A stretch of 64,000 nucleotides of DNA from Psychroflexus planctonicus (GTDB lineage: Bacteria > Bacteroidota > Bacteroidia > Flavobacteriales > Flavobacteriaceae): contig NZ_BMGM01000003.1 in NCBI RefSeq assembly GCF_014640195.1, positions 62,001-126,000 on the forward strand, written 5' to 3'. The notes below the pieces were generated by a model. The model saw only the letters and a program-made list of their open reading frames with translations. It was not told the origin of the DNA and did not search any database. The number at the start of each line of letters is the position of its first letter. Positions within the stretch are counted from its first letter, which is position 1. A program made the translations under genes and the position numbers. Below, piece after piece: positions 51,841 to 63,613 of the stretch.

Positions 51841-53181
51841 ATGAAACATATATTTTTACTTGTATTCACTTTTGCATTAACAATAGCAACTGCACAAACC
51901 AATCCCAAAATTTATGATATTATCGAAAAGGTTTCAGCTGAACGACTTGAACAAGATGTGCAACAACTAGTAGATTTTGGTACTCGAAACACTTTTAGCG
52001 ACACCCTTAGTGATACTCGCGGAATTGGTGCTGCACGACGTTGGATAAAAAGTGAATTTGAAAAAATTTCCAAAGAATGTGGTGGTTGTTTAGAAGTGTT
52101 TTACCAGAAAAAAATGGTGACCAAGGAAATGGGAAATCGTGTTCCTTTTGATACTTATGTTGTCAATGTAGTAGCCATTCAACGTGGAAAAAAATACCCT
52201 GATTCGTATGTCATGATGAGCGGTGACATCGACTCCCGTGCTTCTAACACTATGAATTATGAAATTGATGCACCTGGAGCCAACGATAACGCCACTGGTG
52301 TAGCTGGAGCAATGGAAGCAGCACGAGTTTTATCTCAATATGAATTTGACCACAGCATTGCTTATGTTGGATTAAGTGGTGAAGAACAAGGTTTGTTTGG
52401 CGGTCAGTTTTTAGCTGAATATGCAAAAGAAAAAAACTGGAAACTGATAGGAATTTTAAATAACGACATGATAGGAAATATTGAAGGTGTTGATGGTGTG
52501 ATTGATAATAGAAGTTTTCGAATTTTTTCTGAAGCACACAATCCTTTAGAAACCGAGCGTGACCGAATCATGAAGCGATTTTATGGTGGCGAAGTAGATG
52601 GAGCTTCAAGACAATTGGCTAGATACGTTCACAAAACCACCAAAACCTATATGCCTGAAATGAACCCACAAATGGTGTATCGCTTAGACCGTTTTGGTCG
52701 TGGTGGTCATCATAAACCTTTTAATGATGTAGGTTATCCCGGCATCAGAATTATGGAAAGCCACGAAAATTATAATCGTCAGCACCAAGACATTCGTACA
52801 GAAAACGGCATTGAATATGGCGATGTAATTGAATATGTAAACTTTGAATATGTGAAGAAGCTGACTTCAGTAAATGCCATTAACATGGCGAGTTTAGCTT
52901 GGGCACCACCAGCGCCAGAAGTAGTAAAAGTTGGTGGAATTGTTGAAGCTTCGGTTAAATTAGCATGGAGCGAAATAGAAGACGAAGATGTAGCAGGATA
53001 TAAAATTTATTGGCGAGATACTACTTCACCTACATGGGATAATTCTCGTTTTGTTGGAAAAGTAACCGAATTTACCTTAGACGGAATTGTGATAGACAAT
53101 TACTATTTTGGAATTAGTGCAGTAGGCAAAAATGGACATGAAAGCCCTGTGGTTTTTCCAAATGAACTTTTACGTAACTAA
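51841..53181 (+). CDS. Secreted M28-family peptidase with FN3-like tail
   Basis: 446 residues. A signal peptide (1-18, ending IATA) precedes a zinc-peptidase fold with metal-ligand regions SGDIDSRAS, GANDNATGVAGAM, SGEEQGLFGG, NNDMIGN and the late His in MESHENYN. The first ligand position is Asp (GDIDS) where most M28 enzymes have His (GHxDS). After about residue 350 comes a fibronectin III-like domain (VKLAWSEIEDEDVAGYKIYWRD). It lies directly after gldA, probably in the same transcript, and acts outside the cytoplasm. Confidence 0.87.
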   Translation: MKHIFLLVFTFALTIATAQTNPKIYDIIEKVSAERLEQDVQQLVDFGTRNTFSDTLSDTRGIGAARRWIKSEFEKISKECGGCLEVFYQKKMVTKEMGNRVPFDTYVVNVVAIQRGKKYPDSYVMMSGDIDSRASNTMNYEIDAPGANDNATGVAGAMEAARVLSQYEFDHSIAYVGLSGEEQGLFGGQFLAEYAKEKNWKLIGILNNDMIGNIEGVDGVIDNRSFRIFSEAHNPLETERDRIMKRFYGGEVDGASRQLARYVHKTTKTYMPEMNPQMVYRLDRFGRGGHHKPFNDVGYPGIRIMESHENYNRQHQDIRTENGIEYGDVIEYVNFEYVKKLTSVNAINMASLAWAPPAPEVVKVGGIVEASVKLAWSEIEDEDVAGYKIYWRDTTSPTWDNSRFVGKVTEFTLDGIVIDNYYFGISAVGKNGHESPVVFPNELLRN

Positions 53182-53218
53182 TTTTTATTATATTCGTTTT
53201 CTGTTAGTTAGGCTTTGT

Positions 53219-56200
53219 ATGAATAATAGATTTGTTGTAATGTGTGCATTGCTTTTTCCATTTATAGGAATTAGCCAAACTCCCGAACAAATAAATGAAA
53301 TTAACAAAGCATACAATTCGGCTGAAATTTCAAGATTAAAAGAAGATTTTAAAAGAAAAAGTATTCAAGATAAAAAGGAAGTTGAGCAATATGTTAAAGA
53401 AAACAACTTACCTATTCGTTATCGAGATTCCTTAGGGAATTTGGTGCTTATGGTTGAAATTTATAAAGGAAAACCACTTTATCAGACCACAAATACAATT
53501 CAGGCAGCACACTCTACACGAACAGACTGGCTTTTTGAGAATCAAGTTCTTAATTTGAATCTACAAGGTGAAAATTTAACCGCTTATGTTTGGGATTCAG
53601 GTCATGCTAGAATTTCACATCAAGATTTTGAGAATGAAGATGCTACAAGCAAAATTACCATTGGTGAAGATATAAGTGAATATAATTTAGACAATCATTC
53701 TACACACGTATCAGGAATTATAGCAAGCACGGGAAACAATCAACTTCGCTCTCGCGGAATGGCTAAAAAAGCGCAAATTAAAGCTTATGAATTTACCGAT
53801 GCAGAAATTGAAGCTACTAGCGAAACAACTAATGGCATGTTGGTTTCCAATCATTCTTACGGATTTAGTAGTCAACAAATTAAAGATGGTGGTTTTTCTG
53901 AAGTTGTAGGTGCATATATAAGTAGATCCAGAGAATGGGATGAAATAACTGTAAATGCACCTTACTATTTGCCGGTAACTTCAGCAGGAAACGATGGAAA
54001 CTTTGATTTTAATGACGATCCGCTTGACCCGGCCAATCCTGAATACGATAAACTATCTGGTATGAAAACCAGTAAAAATCCATTAGTCGTTGCTAACGCC
54101 AACACGGCTTCTGTAAGTCCAAGTGGTGAGTTGCTTTCAGTTGATATTAATTCTTCATCAAGTCAAGGACCAACAGACGATTTACGTATTAAACCCGACA
54201 TTACTGGTATTGGCACTCGGGTTTTTTCAACTACAAGTGGTGCAGATGATGCCTATGAATACTTAACAGGAACTTCAATGTCATCTCCAAATGTGGCTGG
54301 AACTTTACTGCTACTTCAAGAATTATACGAAGGTGAACAAGGCAATTTTATGCGTGCAGCAACTTTAAAAGCTTTGGTTTTACACACTGCTGACGATGCT
54401 GGAATGACTGGACCGGATGCGATTTACGGCTGGGGATTGTTGAATGCCAAAAAAGCAGCAGAAGAAATCCAAAATAAAAATGTAAATAAAAGCATCATTA
54501 TAGAAGATGTTTTACTGGATAGTCAAACTTATACCTTAAATGTTGATGCTAACGAAATTGAAGATTTGGAAATTTCAATTTCATGGACAGATCCAGCAGG
54601 AACCTTAAGCACAACTGCTAACGATTCAAACCCAATTTTGGTAAACAATTTAAATTTAAAAGTAAGTCAAAATACAACAGATTACTTTCCTTGGAAGCTC
54701 ACAGGTGTAAATACCAACACCACAGGAGTAAATAATGTTGATCCTTTTGAAAAAATTGAAATTGCTAATGCAAACGGTCAATATACAATTGAAGTTACAC
54801 ACGCTGAAAGTTTAACAGACGGAGAACAAAACTTCACTTTAATAGTAACAGGCGTTTCTCCAAATACTGTGGTTTGTTCTCCTATACAAAACCTTGCAGA
54901 AACCAGTATTGATGCAACAAGTCATGATTTTTCATGGGACGCATCACCAGATGAAATCAACGGTTATGATTGGGCCATTGCTGAAGCTGGAAAACATCCT
55001 GATGATCATCAAATTATTCAAGAAGGAACTTTAGGTACAGGAACAACATCCTTAAGCACAACTAATTTAAGTCCAGCTACTAATTATTCATTTTTTGTAA
55101 AAACCAATTGTACTTCAGAAACTAGCGAATGGAACAAAATTGCGTTTACAACTCCTTGTGGAACCCTTGATTTATTTCCTTTCATGGAAGATTTCACTTC
55201 ATCTTCAGCTTCCTATGACTGTTGGAGTGTTGATGCAAGTACAAGTGCTTTTTGGGCTCCATTTAATTCAGGTACAAATTTTGGTTCCGTTAGATCTCCT
55301 TATTCAGGTAACCGAAATATGGTATTTGTTCCAAACGGAACCGAAGAATTGGGTTTTGTTTCTCCTTATTTTGATGTTTCTAGCTTTGGAAATGTACAAC
55401 TGCAGTTTTTTATTGTTCAGCAAGAAGACGCAGGAAATCAAAATGAAATGAAAGTTTTTTTTGAAGAACAAGGAAGTTTGCCAGTTGAAATAGCTCACTT
55501 AACTGCAATCTATTCAGATTGGACAGAAATTACTTTACCGCTTACTACTACTTCTACTCCATTTAGAATTATTTTAAAAGGAATAAGTAAAAGCGGTCCG
55601 ATGAGTGCTATTGATCATTTTCGAATCTTGTACGATGGTTATCATTTTCAAGATTGGGTTTGGAGACCAAGTAATCCTGAAAATGAAGTTTCTACTTTAA
55701 CAGATGATATTTGGGTAGAGAACAAAACGGCTACTTTACATAAAAAGACCTTGGCAAAATCCATTCAAATTGAAACCAACTCAACTTTAGCCATAGCAGA
55801 TATTCTAGAAATAGATGAAAATATCACGGGTGATGGCTTATTAAAATTCCTAAATAATAAAACTCATTTAGGCCAAATGGCTACACTACCTATTTCATCT
55901 ATGGTAAATGTAGAAACGCAAGTTGAACGTTGGATTCCAGCAGGCAATCAAAGTACACGCGCATTTAGAATGCTTTCTAGCCCAGTCAGTTCTACAAGTA
56001 GCATTTATGCAAATTGGCAAGAAAATGGAAATCAACCCCAAGGTTTTGGCACACATATTACAGGAAGCCAAACAGGCTTAAATGGTTTTGATGCCACAAG
56101 CACCGGAAATCCTTCTATGTATTGGTTTGATCATGCAGAAACAAACCAATCAGGTGGCGCAGCTTGGACAGAAATAGATAATACCGATGTAAATACCATT

Positions 56201-57343
56201 TCAGCAGGAAATCCATATCGTTTGCTAATTCGTGGAGATCGAACTATCGATTTAAGCACCAACTCACCAACACCAACCAACACCAAATTAAGAACAGAAG
56301 GCAGTTTGTTTGTAGGTGATTTTAGTCCCAATTTGGCTTCAGGAAATGAACAATTCAGTTTTGTGGGTAATCCGTATCAAGCTATTGTAGACGCTAATTT
56401 ACTTACTTTCTCAGGCGACATTAATAGCAACTTTATGTATATTTGGGATCCCAATTTAAATACTAATGGTGGATTTGTAACCGTGGAAATTGCCACAGGC
56501 GATCATGCTACTACATCAGAAGCCAATCAATTTATTCAACCTGGGCAAGCTGTTTTTATTCGAAACAATTTAAGCGTTTCTACTACTCCAAGTATCACTT
56601 TTACAGAGACAAGCAAAAATGTAAACCAAAATGCGACACAAGTGTTTTCTAATACTGAATTCAATGAAGAAATTAATCTGAAATTAGTCAATAGTCAAGG
56701 TGAAATTGATGCCATTGGATTGCGCTTTAATGAAACTTACAACAACGCATTTACTGATGCGGATGCAGGTAAAATGGGAAATGCAAACGAAAATTTAGCC
56801 ATTATTGGAAACAATCAATTATGGAGCATCACCAAAAGACAACATTTACTTCATAAAGAAAGCATTCCGCTGTTCATTAATAATTATACAGAAACGCATT
56901 ATGCATTTGTACCTGAAATTACTTTTTATGAAAGTGAAGTGACTTATTTTTTGAAAGATCATTTTACAGACACTTTAGTTGAATTACAAAACGATTCCCC
57001 TATTCCATTTGAAGTCGACAATGCTTCGCCAGAGAGTGCAAGTGCATTTCGATTTGAAATAGTTGCTGAAACAACAACCTTAGCTGACGAAAATTTTATT
57101 CCATATGGAATTAACTTGTATCCCAATCCAGCTTCAGATCTTTTACATATTGAAATCCCCAACACATCAAATCCGCATTCAATTGAAGTATTTGATATTT
57201 TAGGCAAGTCTGTCTATCAAAAGGAAATTACATCATCAGAAAATAATATAGATTTAGACGTAAGCTCGTTTTCTGTTGGAACCTACATTTTAAAGTTAAA
57301 GTCAGATATAAATCAATGGACGCAAAAATTCATTAAGAAATAG
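53219..57343 (+). CDS. Giant S8 (subtilisin-like) protease with T9SS sorting domain
   Basis: 1374 residues from ATG 53219, the first start giving a signal peptide (ending FIGISQ). The S8 triad is Asp126 in YVWDSGH, His163 in HSTHVSGI and Ser353 in GTSMSSPNVAG. A C-terminal propeptide-like beta domain follows (about 420-550), then an FN3 domain (NLAETSIDATSHDFSWDAS) and a MAM/LamG-type region (about 660-800). A long mid-region of unknown fold comes next. The end (YPNPASDLLHIEIPN to VGTYILKLKSD) is a type A T9SS sorting signal. The protein is secreted or surface-attached. Confidence 0.92.
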   Translation: MNNRFVVMCALLFPFIGISQTPEQINEINKAYNSAEISRLKEDFKRKSIQDKKEVEQYVKENNLPIRYRDSLGNLVLMVEIYKGKPLYQTTNTIQAAHSTRTDWLFENQVLNLNLQGENLTAYVWDSGHARISHQDFENEDATSKITIGEDISEYNLDNHSTHVSGIIASTGNNQLRSRGMAKKAQIKAYEFTDAEIEATSETTNGMLVSNHSYGFSSQQIKDGGFSEVVGAYISRSREWDEITVNAPYYLPVTSAGNDGNFDFNDDPLDPANPEYDKLSGMKTSKNPLVVANANTASVSPSGELLSVDINSSSSQGPTDDLRIKPDITGIGTRVFSTTSGADDAYEYLTGTSMSSPNVAGTLLLLQELYEGEQGNFMRAATLKALVLHTADDAGMTGPDAIYGWGLLNAKKAAEEIQNKNVNKSIIIEDVLLDSQTYTLNVDANEIEDLEISISWTDPAGTLSTTANDSNPILVNNLNLKVSQNTTDYFPWKLTGVNTNTTGVNNVDPFEKIEIANANGQYTIEVTHAESLTDGEQNFTLIVTGVSPNTVVCSPIQNLAETSIDATSHDFSWDASPDEINGYDWAIAEAGKHPDDHQIIQEGTLGTGTTSLSTTNLSPATNYSFFVKTNCTSETSEWNKIAFTTPCGTLDLFPFMEDFTSSSASYDCWSVDASTSAFWAPFNSGTNFGSVRSPYSGNRNMVFVPNGTEELGFVSPYFDVSSFGNVQLQFFIVQQEDAGNQNEMKVFFEEQGSLPVEIAHLTAIYSDWTEITLPLTTTSTPFRIILKGISKSGPMSAIDHFRILYDGYHFQDWVWRPSNPENEVSTLTDDIWVENKTATLHKKTLAKSIQIETNSTLAIADILEIDENITGDGLLKFLNNKTHLGQMATLPISSMVNVETQVERWIPAGNQSTRAFRMLSSPVSSTSSIYANWQENGNQPQGFGTHITGSQTGLNGFDATSTGNPSMYWFDHAETNQSGGAAWTEIDNTDVNTISAGNPYRLLIRGDRTIDLSTNSPTPTNTKLRTEGSLFVGDFSPNLASGNEQFSFVGNPYQAIVDANLLTFSGDINSNFMYIWDPNLNTNGGFVTVEIATGDHATTSEANQFIQPGQAVFIRNNLSVSTTPSITFTETSKNVNQNATQVFSNTEFNEEINLKLVNSQGEIDAIGLRFNETYNNAFTDADAGKMGNANENLAIIGNNQLWSITKRQHLLHKESIPLFINNYTETHYAFVPEITFYESEVTYFLKDHFTDTLVELQNDSPIPFEVDNASPESASAFRFEIVAETTTLADENFIPYGINLYPNPASDLLHIEIPNTSNPHSIEVFDILGKSVYQKEITSSENNIDLDVSSFSVGTYILKLKSDINQWTQKFIKK

Positions 57344-57346
57344 TAA

Positions 57347-57484
57347 AGTACACGACAAAAATTGATATTAGTCAAATCAGTTCTGCCCCATCCCTAAAGG
57401 GAGCCTGATTTTCCTTGATTTCTCCCATTAGGGGCGGGGCAAAAATCAAGGAATTTTAGAGAATTTATTTTTTTGTCGTGTACT
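57347..57484. repeat. 138-bp nested inverted-repeat element, also a bidirectional terminator
   Basis: Perfect 15-bp inverted ends AGTACACGACAAAAA (57347-57361) and its complement (57470-57484) enclose further nested repeats. TGCCCCATCCCTAA (57384-57397) pairs with TTAGGGGCGGGGCA (57428-57441) with two mismatches, and TTCCTTGATT (57411-57420) pairs with AATCAAGGAA (57444-57453). It fills the gap between the convergent S8 protease and trxA stops, so it likely ends transcription from both sides. The GC-rich core is unlike its surroundings. Confidence 0.8.
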
Positions 57485-57497
57485 ATAAAGAAATAAA

Positions 57498-57797
57498 TTA
57501 GCTATTCGATTTAATAATTTGAACAATTTCACCTTTTTGCAAAACACCGCTTTGTCTCCATTTTTGTTGTCCTTTTTTAAATAACATCATGGTCGGCACT
57601 CCCCTAACTTGATATTTTGCGGCTAATTCCTGATTTTTATCCACATCAATTTTTACAATCTTAACCGCTTCACCTAATTCTGTTTTTACTTCTTGTAAGA
57701 TAGGTGCAAGCATTTTGCAAGGACCACACCAGTCAGCAAAAAAATCGATTAAAATGGCTTTGTCTTCGTTGATGATATCGTTAAAACTAGATTTCAT
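57498..57797 (-). CDS. trxA: Thioredoxin
   Basis: 99 residues, a compact thioredoxin with the redox motif WCGPC at residues 23-27 and cis-Pro in YQVRGVPTMMLFKKGQQ. It reduces disulfides in the cytoplasm, for example those of the Bcp peroxidase encoded at 23.1 kb. A TATTTTTG -7 box lies at 57837-57830 on the minus strand. Confidence 0.95.
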   Translation of the reverse strand: MKSSFNDIINEDKAILIDFFADWCGPCKMLAPILQEVKTELGEAVKIVKIDVDKNQELAAKYQVRGVPTMMLFKKGQQKWRQSGVLQKGEIVQIIKSNS

Positions 57798-58429
57798 ATT
57801 CTTATGATTTTAATGTGTGCAAAAATACAAACTTAAAAGACTTGGGATGGTAACTGATGTTACAAAAAAGGCTAAAAAACAGCTACAATAAATTACATGG
57901 TAAGCTTGACTAAAAACACGATACTATACAAATCTAATAATGTCTAAGTAATTACCTGTCACTTTTTCTTTTATGGACCTAACTCAATCACTATGGATTT
58001 AAAGTCCATAGTTTTGATTGCAGACTAAAAAGTCTTTTTACCACCAATGCACTAATAATTTTAAAGTACAAACCATTTATATTATTGTATTCGATGCGTT
58101 TAATAAGTTTTTAGAAGTTAAAGCAGATGCACTAAAGTGCGAAGTTTTATCTAAATTTGAGACCAATAAATGTTCATAAGTTTTCAAACAATTTTAATTT
58201 CCATTAGAAAAGACCCTTTACATTTGATATATATTGTTTAATCAATTCTATCCAAAAAAAGCAAAGTAAAGTAACGGAATTTAGATTAGAAGGATGTAGA
58301 CAACACATAATAGCAAATTTCATATTGCAAAACCACCTAATACACTCCTATTTTATAGGCACTGAGGATTTGAAATAGCAATAAAACGATTTAGTGAATA
58401 AAAGTTTATATTTTTATTGATGAATTTGT
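57798..58429. other. 632-base AT-rich region without an assignable gene
   Basis: Besides the trxA promoter area, the region holds a nested hairpin (57985-58020) and a phrase CACCAATGCACTAATAA (near 58040) like one at 5240 (CACTAATGCACTAATAA). An open stretch of about 45 codons near 58045-58175 has no start and no recognised domain. It borders the accessory RhuM gene and looks like decayed DNA. Confidence 0.55.
57985..58020. repeat. Nested hairpin
   Basis: CAATCA (57985-57990) pairs with TGATTG (58015-58020), and inside it CTATGGA pairs with TCCATAG around a TTTAAAG loop. It is followed by AAAAAGTCTTTTT. It is too far upstream of trxA to be its terminator and may be a decayed repeat. Confidence 0.4.
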
Positions 58430-59488
58430 ATGAAGAATAAAGTGAGTAAAACGAGTAACGAAAATCAAAATAGCGATTTACAGCCTATAAACAACTTTGT
58501 TATTTTCAAAACCGAAAGTGGCAAAGTGAATATAGACGTTTTTTATCAAGACAAAACGCTTTGGTTAACGCAAAAAAAAATAGCTGAACTTTTTGAAAAA
58601 GGACGTTCTACCATAACCGAACACCTTAAAAAAATATTTGAAAACGGTGAATTAGATGAGAAAGTGGTGTGTCGGGATTTCCGACACACCACTCAACACG
58701 GTGCTATCAAAGGGAAAGAACAAGAAACGACTGTAAAATACTATAATTTAAGAGCCATAACAGCGGTTGGCTACAGAGTAAACTCACAAAGAGCTATTGA
58801 ATTTAGAAAATGGACAACTGAAATTTTGCACGAATACATCATCAAAGGTTTTGCTATGGATGATGAGCGTTTGAAGCAAGTCAAACATTTTGGAGAAGAT
58901 TATTTTGAAGAAATGTTGGAGCGAATCCGAGAGATTCGATTAAGCGAAAGGCGTTTATATCAAAAAATTACCGACATCTATGCACTATCCGCTGATTATG
59001 ACAATAAATCGGAAATAACCCAACATTTTTTTGCTACAGTTCAAAATAAGCTACATTGGGCAATAACAGGGAAAACGGCTGCAGAAATTATTTATACCGA
59101 AGCAGATGCTACAAAGATTTATATGGGCTTAAAAAATTGGAAGCAAGCCCCTGACGGAAAGATTTTAAAAAGCGATGTAACGATTGCAAAAAATTATTTG
59201 AATGCTGAACATCTAAAAGCTTTAGAAAGAATAGTTACTTCTTATTTAGACTTAGCCGAAAATAGGGCAAGAAACTGGCAAGTAATGAATATGAAAGATT
59301 GGGATAGCTTTTTAGTTCAATTTTTGGAATTGGCAGATTATCCTATTTTAAGGGATAAAGGCAAAATATCAATGTTGGAAGCAAAGTTAAAAGCTGAGAG
59401 TGAGTATGATAAATTCCGTGTTGTTCAAGACCAAAATTATGTTTCCGATTTTGACAAGGAACTAAAACAAAGACTAAAAAGCAAATGA
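58430..59488 (+). CDS. RhuM family protein
   Basis: 352 residues. An N-terminal winged-HTH-like part (TLWLTQKKIAELFEKGRSTITEHLKKIFENGEL, about 40-75) is followed by the RhuM core CRDFRHTTQHGAIKGK and YYNLRAITAVGYRVNSQRAIEFRKWTTEIL. The C-terminal helical region has NWKQAPDGKILKSDVTIAKNYL. The name comes from a Salmonella pathogenicity-island gene, but biochemical function is unknown; homologues occur sporadically in mobile or defence-related loci. Here it stands alone between housekeeping genes, flanked by 632 and 151 empty bases, so it may have been acquired. A perfect 12-bp stem hairpin lies inside it (58664-58692). Confidence 0.85.
   Translation: MKNKVSKTSNENQNSDLQPINNFVIFKTESGKVNIDVFYQDKTLWLTQKKIAELFEKGRSTITEHLKKIFENGELDEKVVCRDFRHTTQHGAIKGKEQETTVKYYNLRAITAVGYRVNSQRAIEFRKWTTEILHEYIIKGFAMDDERLKQVKHFGEDYFEEMLERIREIRLSERRLYQKITDIYALSADYDNKSEITQHFFATVQNKLHWAITGKTAAEIIYTEADATKIYMGLKNWKQAPDGKILKSDVTIAKNYLNAEHLKALERIVTSYLDLAENRARNWQVMNMKDWDSFLVQFLELADYPILRDKGKISMLEAKLKAESEYDKFRVVQDQNYVSDFDKELKQRLKSK
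58664..58692 (+). other. Intragenic perfect hairpin in the RhuM gene
   Basis: GTGGTGTGTCGG and CCGACACACCAC form a 12-bp stem around a GATTT loop, in a coding sequence (codons for VVCRDFRHTT) that is otherwise AT-rich. The feature is seen directly; its meaning is open. Confidence 0.9.
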
Positions 59489-59617
59489 TATGTATTGCTG
59501 AAAAATAATAAAAAGAGAAAATATTGAAAATACAAGAATTTCTGTGTGCAATTCGATTGGTGAAATGGTATCACTTTTTAGTTTTATCAGGTAAAATGTA
59601 AAATCATTTATAAAACT

Positions 59618-59625
59618 TATCTTTG
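59618..59625 (+). promoter_or_regulatory. Possible -7 box of kdsA
   Basis: TATCTTTG fits TAnnTTTG and ends 14 bases before the kdsA ATG. No TTG is found at the expected -33 position. Confidence 0.35.
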
Positions 59626-59639
59626 AAAAAAAATAATTC

Positions 59640-60458
59640 ATGGATTTAAATCAGATTCCGAAACTCAATCATTTAACATCAAATAATTTCTTTTTATTGG
59701 CTGGACCGTGTTCAATTGAAAGTGAAGACATGGCTTTTAAAATTGCTGAACGCGTTGTCGAGATTACCGATAAATTGAAGATTCCGTATATATTTAAAGG
59801 TTCGTTTAAGAAAGCAAACCGCAGTAGAATTGATTCTTACACGGGAATTGGTGATGAAAAAGCACTGAAAATTCTAGCTAAAATCAGTAAAGAATTTAAT
59901 GTTCCTACCGTTACCGATATTCACGAAATAAGCGATGCAGAAATGGCTGCTGAATATGTAGATGTTTTGCAAATCCCCGCTTTTTTGGTAAGACAAACCG
60001 ATTTGGTGGTGGCTGCTGCCAAAACTGGTAAAGCAATAAATTTGAAAAAAGGACAATTTATGAGTCCAGAAAGCATGAAACATGCGGTGACTAAAGTAAC
60101 CGATTCTGGAAACTATAAAGCCATGATTACCGACCGTGGAACTATGTTTGGCTATCAAGATTTAATTGTAGACTTCAGAGGAATTCCGACTATGCAGCAA
60201 TACGCACCAACGGTTTTGGATGTTACGCATTCGCTACAGCAACCTAATCAATCTTCAGGGGTAACCGGCGGAAGACCAGACATGATTGAAACCATAGCAC
60301 GCGCTGGAATTGTAAATCAAGTAGATGGCTTGTTTATCGAAACTCATTTTAGTCCTAAAGATGCCAAAAGTGATGGAGCCAATATGTTGGATTTACAACA
60401 TTTGGAAGGTTTATTGACGCGATTAGTTGAAATTAGAAAAACCATCAATCAGTTTTAA
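59640..60458 (+). CDS. kdsA: 3-deoxy-8-phosphooctulonate synthase (KDO-8-phosphate synthase)
   Basis: 272 residues, a TIM-barrel enzyme that joins PEP and arabinose-5-phosphate for the KDO of LPS. Signatures are LLAGPCSIESED, FKGSFKKANRSRIDSYTG, DVLQIPAFLVRQTDL and a late TVLDVTHSLQQPNQSS. The Asn in KKAN and the Cys in GPCS are those of KdsA rather than DAHP synthase. The gene is monocistronic and ends at a strong terminator. Confidence 0.95.
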   Translation: MDLNQIPKLNHLTSNNFFLLAGPCSIESEDMAFKIAERVVEITDKLKIPYIFKGSFKKANRSRIDSYTGIGDEKALKILAKISKEFNVPTVTDIHEISDAEMAAEYVDVLQIPAFLVRQTDLVVAAAKTGKAINLKKGQFMSPESMKHAVTKVTDSGNYKAMITDRGTMFGYQDLIVDFRGIPTMQQYAPTVLDVTHSLQQPNQSSGVTGGRPDMIETIARAGIVNQVDGLFIETHFSPKDAKSDGANMLDLQHLEGLLTRLVEIRKTINQF

Positions 60459-60505
60459 GTTATTTTTCAGCTATTAATTCATTTCTGAATAGCTAATAAA
60501 CATAA

Positions 60506-60531
60506 AAAAACCGCCAATAAAGGCGGTTTTT
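60506..60531. terminator. Bidirectional Rho-independent terminator
   Basis: AAAAACCGCC (60506-60515) and GGCGGTTTTT (60522-60531) form a 10-bp stem with an AATAAA loop, with further A before and T after it. It serves both kdsA and the convergent katG. Confidence 0.9.
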
Positions 60532-60552
60532 CAGTTTTATGAAACTAAGCGT

Positions 60553-63174
<2,622 letters not shown>

Positions 63175-63603
63175 ATGAAATATTTCCTAATTGCTTTATC
63201 AATTCTGTTTAGTTTGAATTCTTTTTCACAAGATGTAACTGGAAAGTGGATTACTATTGATGAAGAAACTAATGTCGAAAAATCTATTGTTGAAATATTT
63301 AAAAAAGATGGAAAATATTACGGTAAAATAGTTGAATTTCTTGAAGATGATGCTAAGCCAGATGAGCCATGCCAGCATTGCAAAGGCGATATGAAAGGCA
63401 AAAAACTAATGGGATTTGAAGTTTTAAAAAATTTTGAAAAAGATGGAGTTGAATATGTAGACGGAAAAATTATAGACCCAGAAAACGATAAAACTTACGA
63501 CGGTAAAATTTGGGTTGATGAAGATGATTCTTCCATTTTAAATTTGAGAGGTTATATTTCTATTGTTTATAAAACTATTCAATGGAAAAGAGCTGAAGAT
63601 TAA
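63175..63603 (+). CDS. Exported DUF2147 protein
   Basis: 142 residues. The signal peptide (1-19, MKYFLIALSILFSLNSFSQ) is followed by the DUF2147 fold: VTGKWITIDEETNVEKSIVEIFKKDGKYYGKIVEF, a CQHCKGD pair of cysteines, LMGFEVLKNF and a late LNLRGYISIVYKTIQWKR. The family is a small beta barrel of unknown ligand. Its stop lies 10 bases from the convergent reductase gene's stop. Confidence 0.88.
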   Translation: MKYFLIALSILFSLNSFSQDVTGKWITIDEETNVEKSIVEIFKKDGKYYGKIVEFLEDDAKPDEPCQHCKGDMKGKKLMGFEVLKNFEKDGVEYVDGKIIDPENDKTYDGKIWVDEDDSSILNLRGYISIVYKTIQWKRAED

Positions 63604-63613
63604 ATGCTGAAAA

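Noticed and set aside
57985-58020. Hairpin considered as the trxA terminator
   Set aside because: trxA runs on the minus strand and ends at 57498, so this hairpin lies upstream of it.
58045-58175. Open stretch of about 45 codons upstream of RhuM
   Set aside because: No start codon, no ribosome site and no domain were found; noted only as possible decayed DNA.
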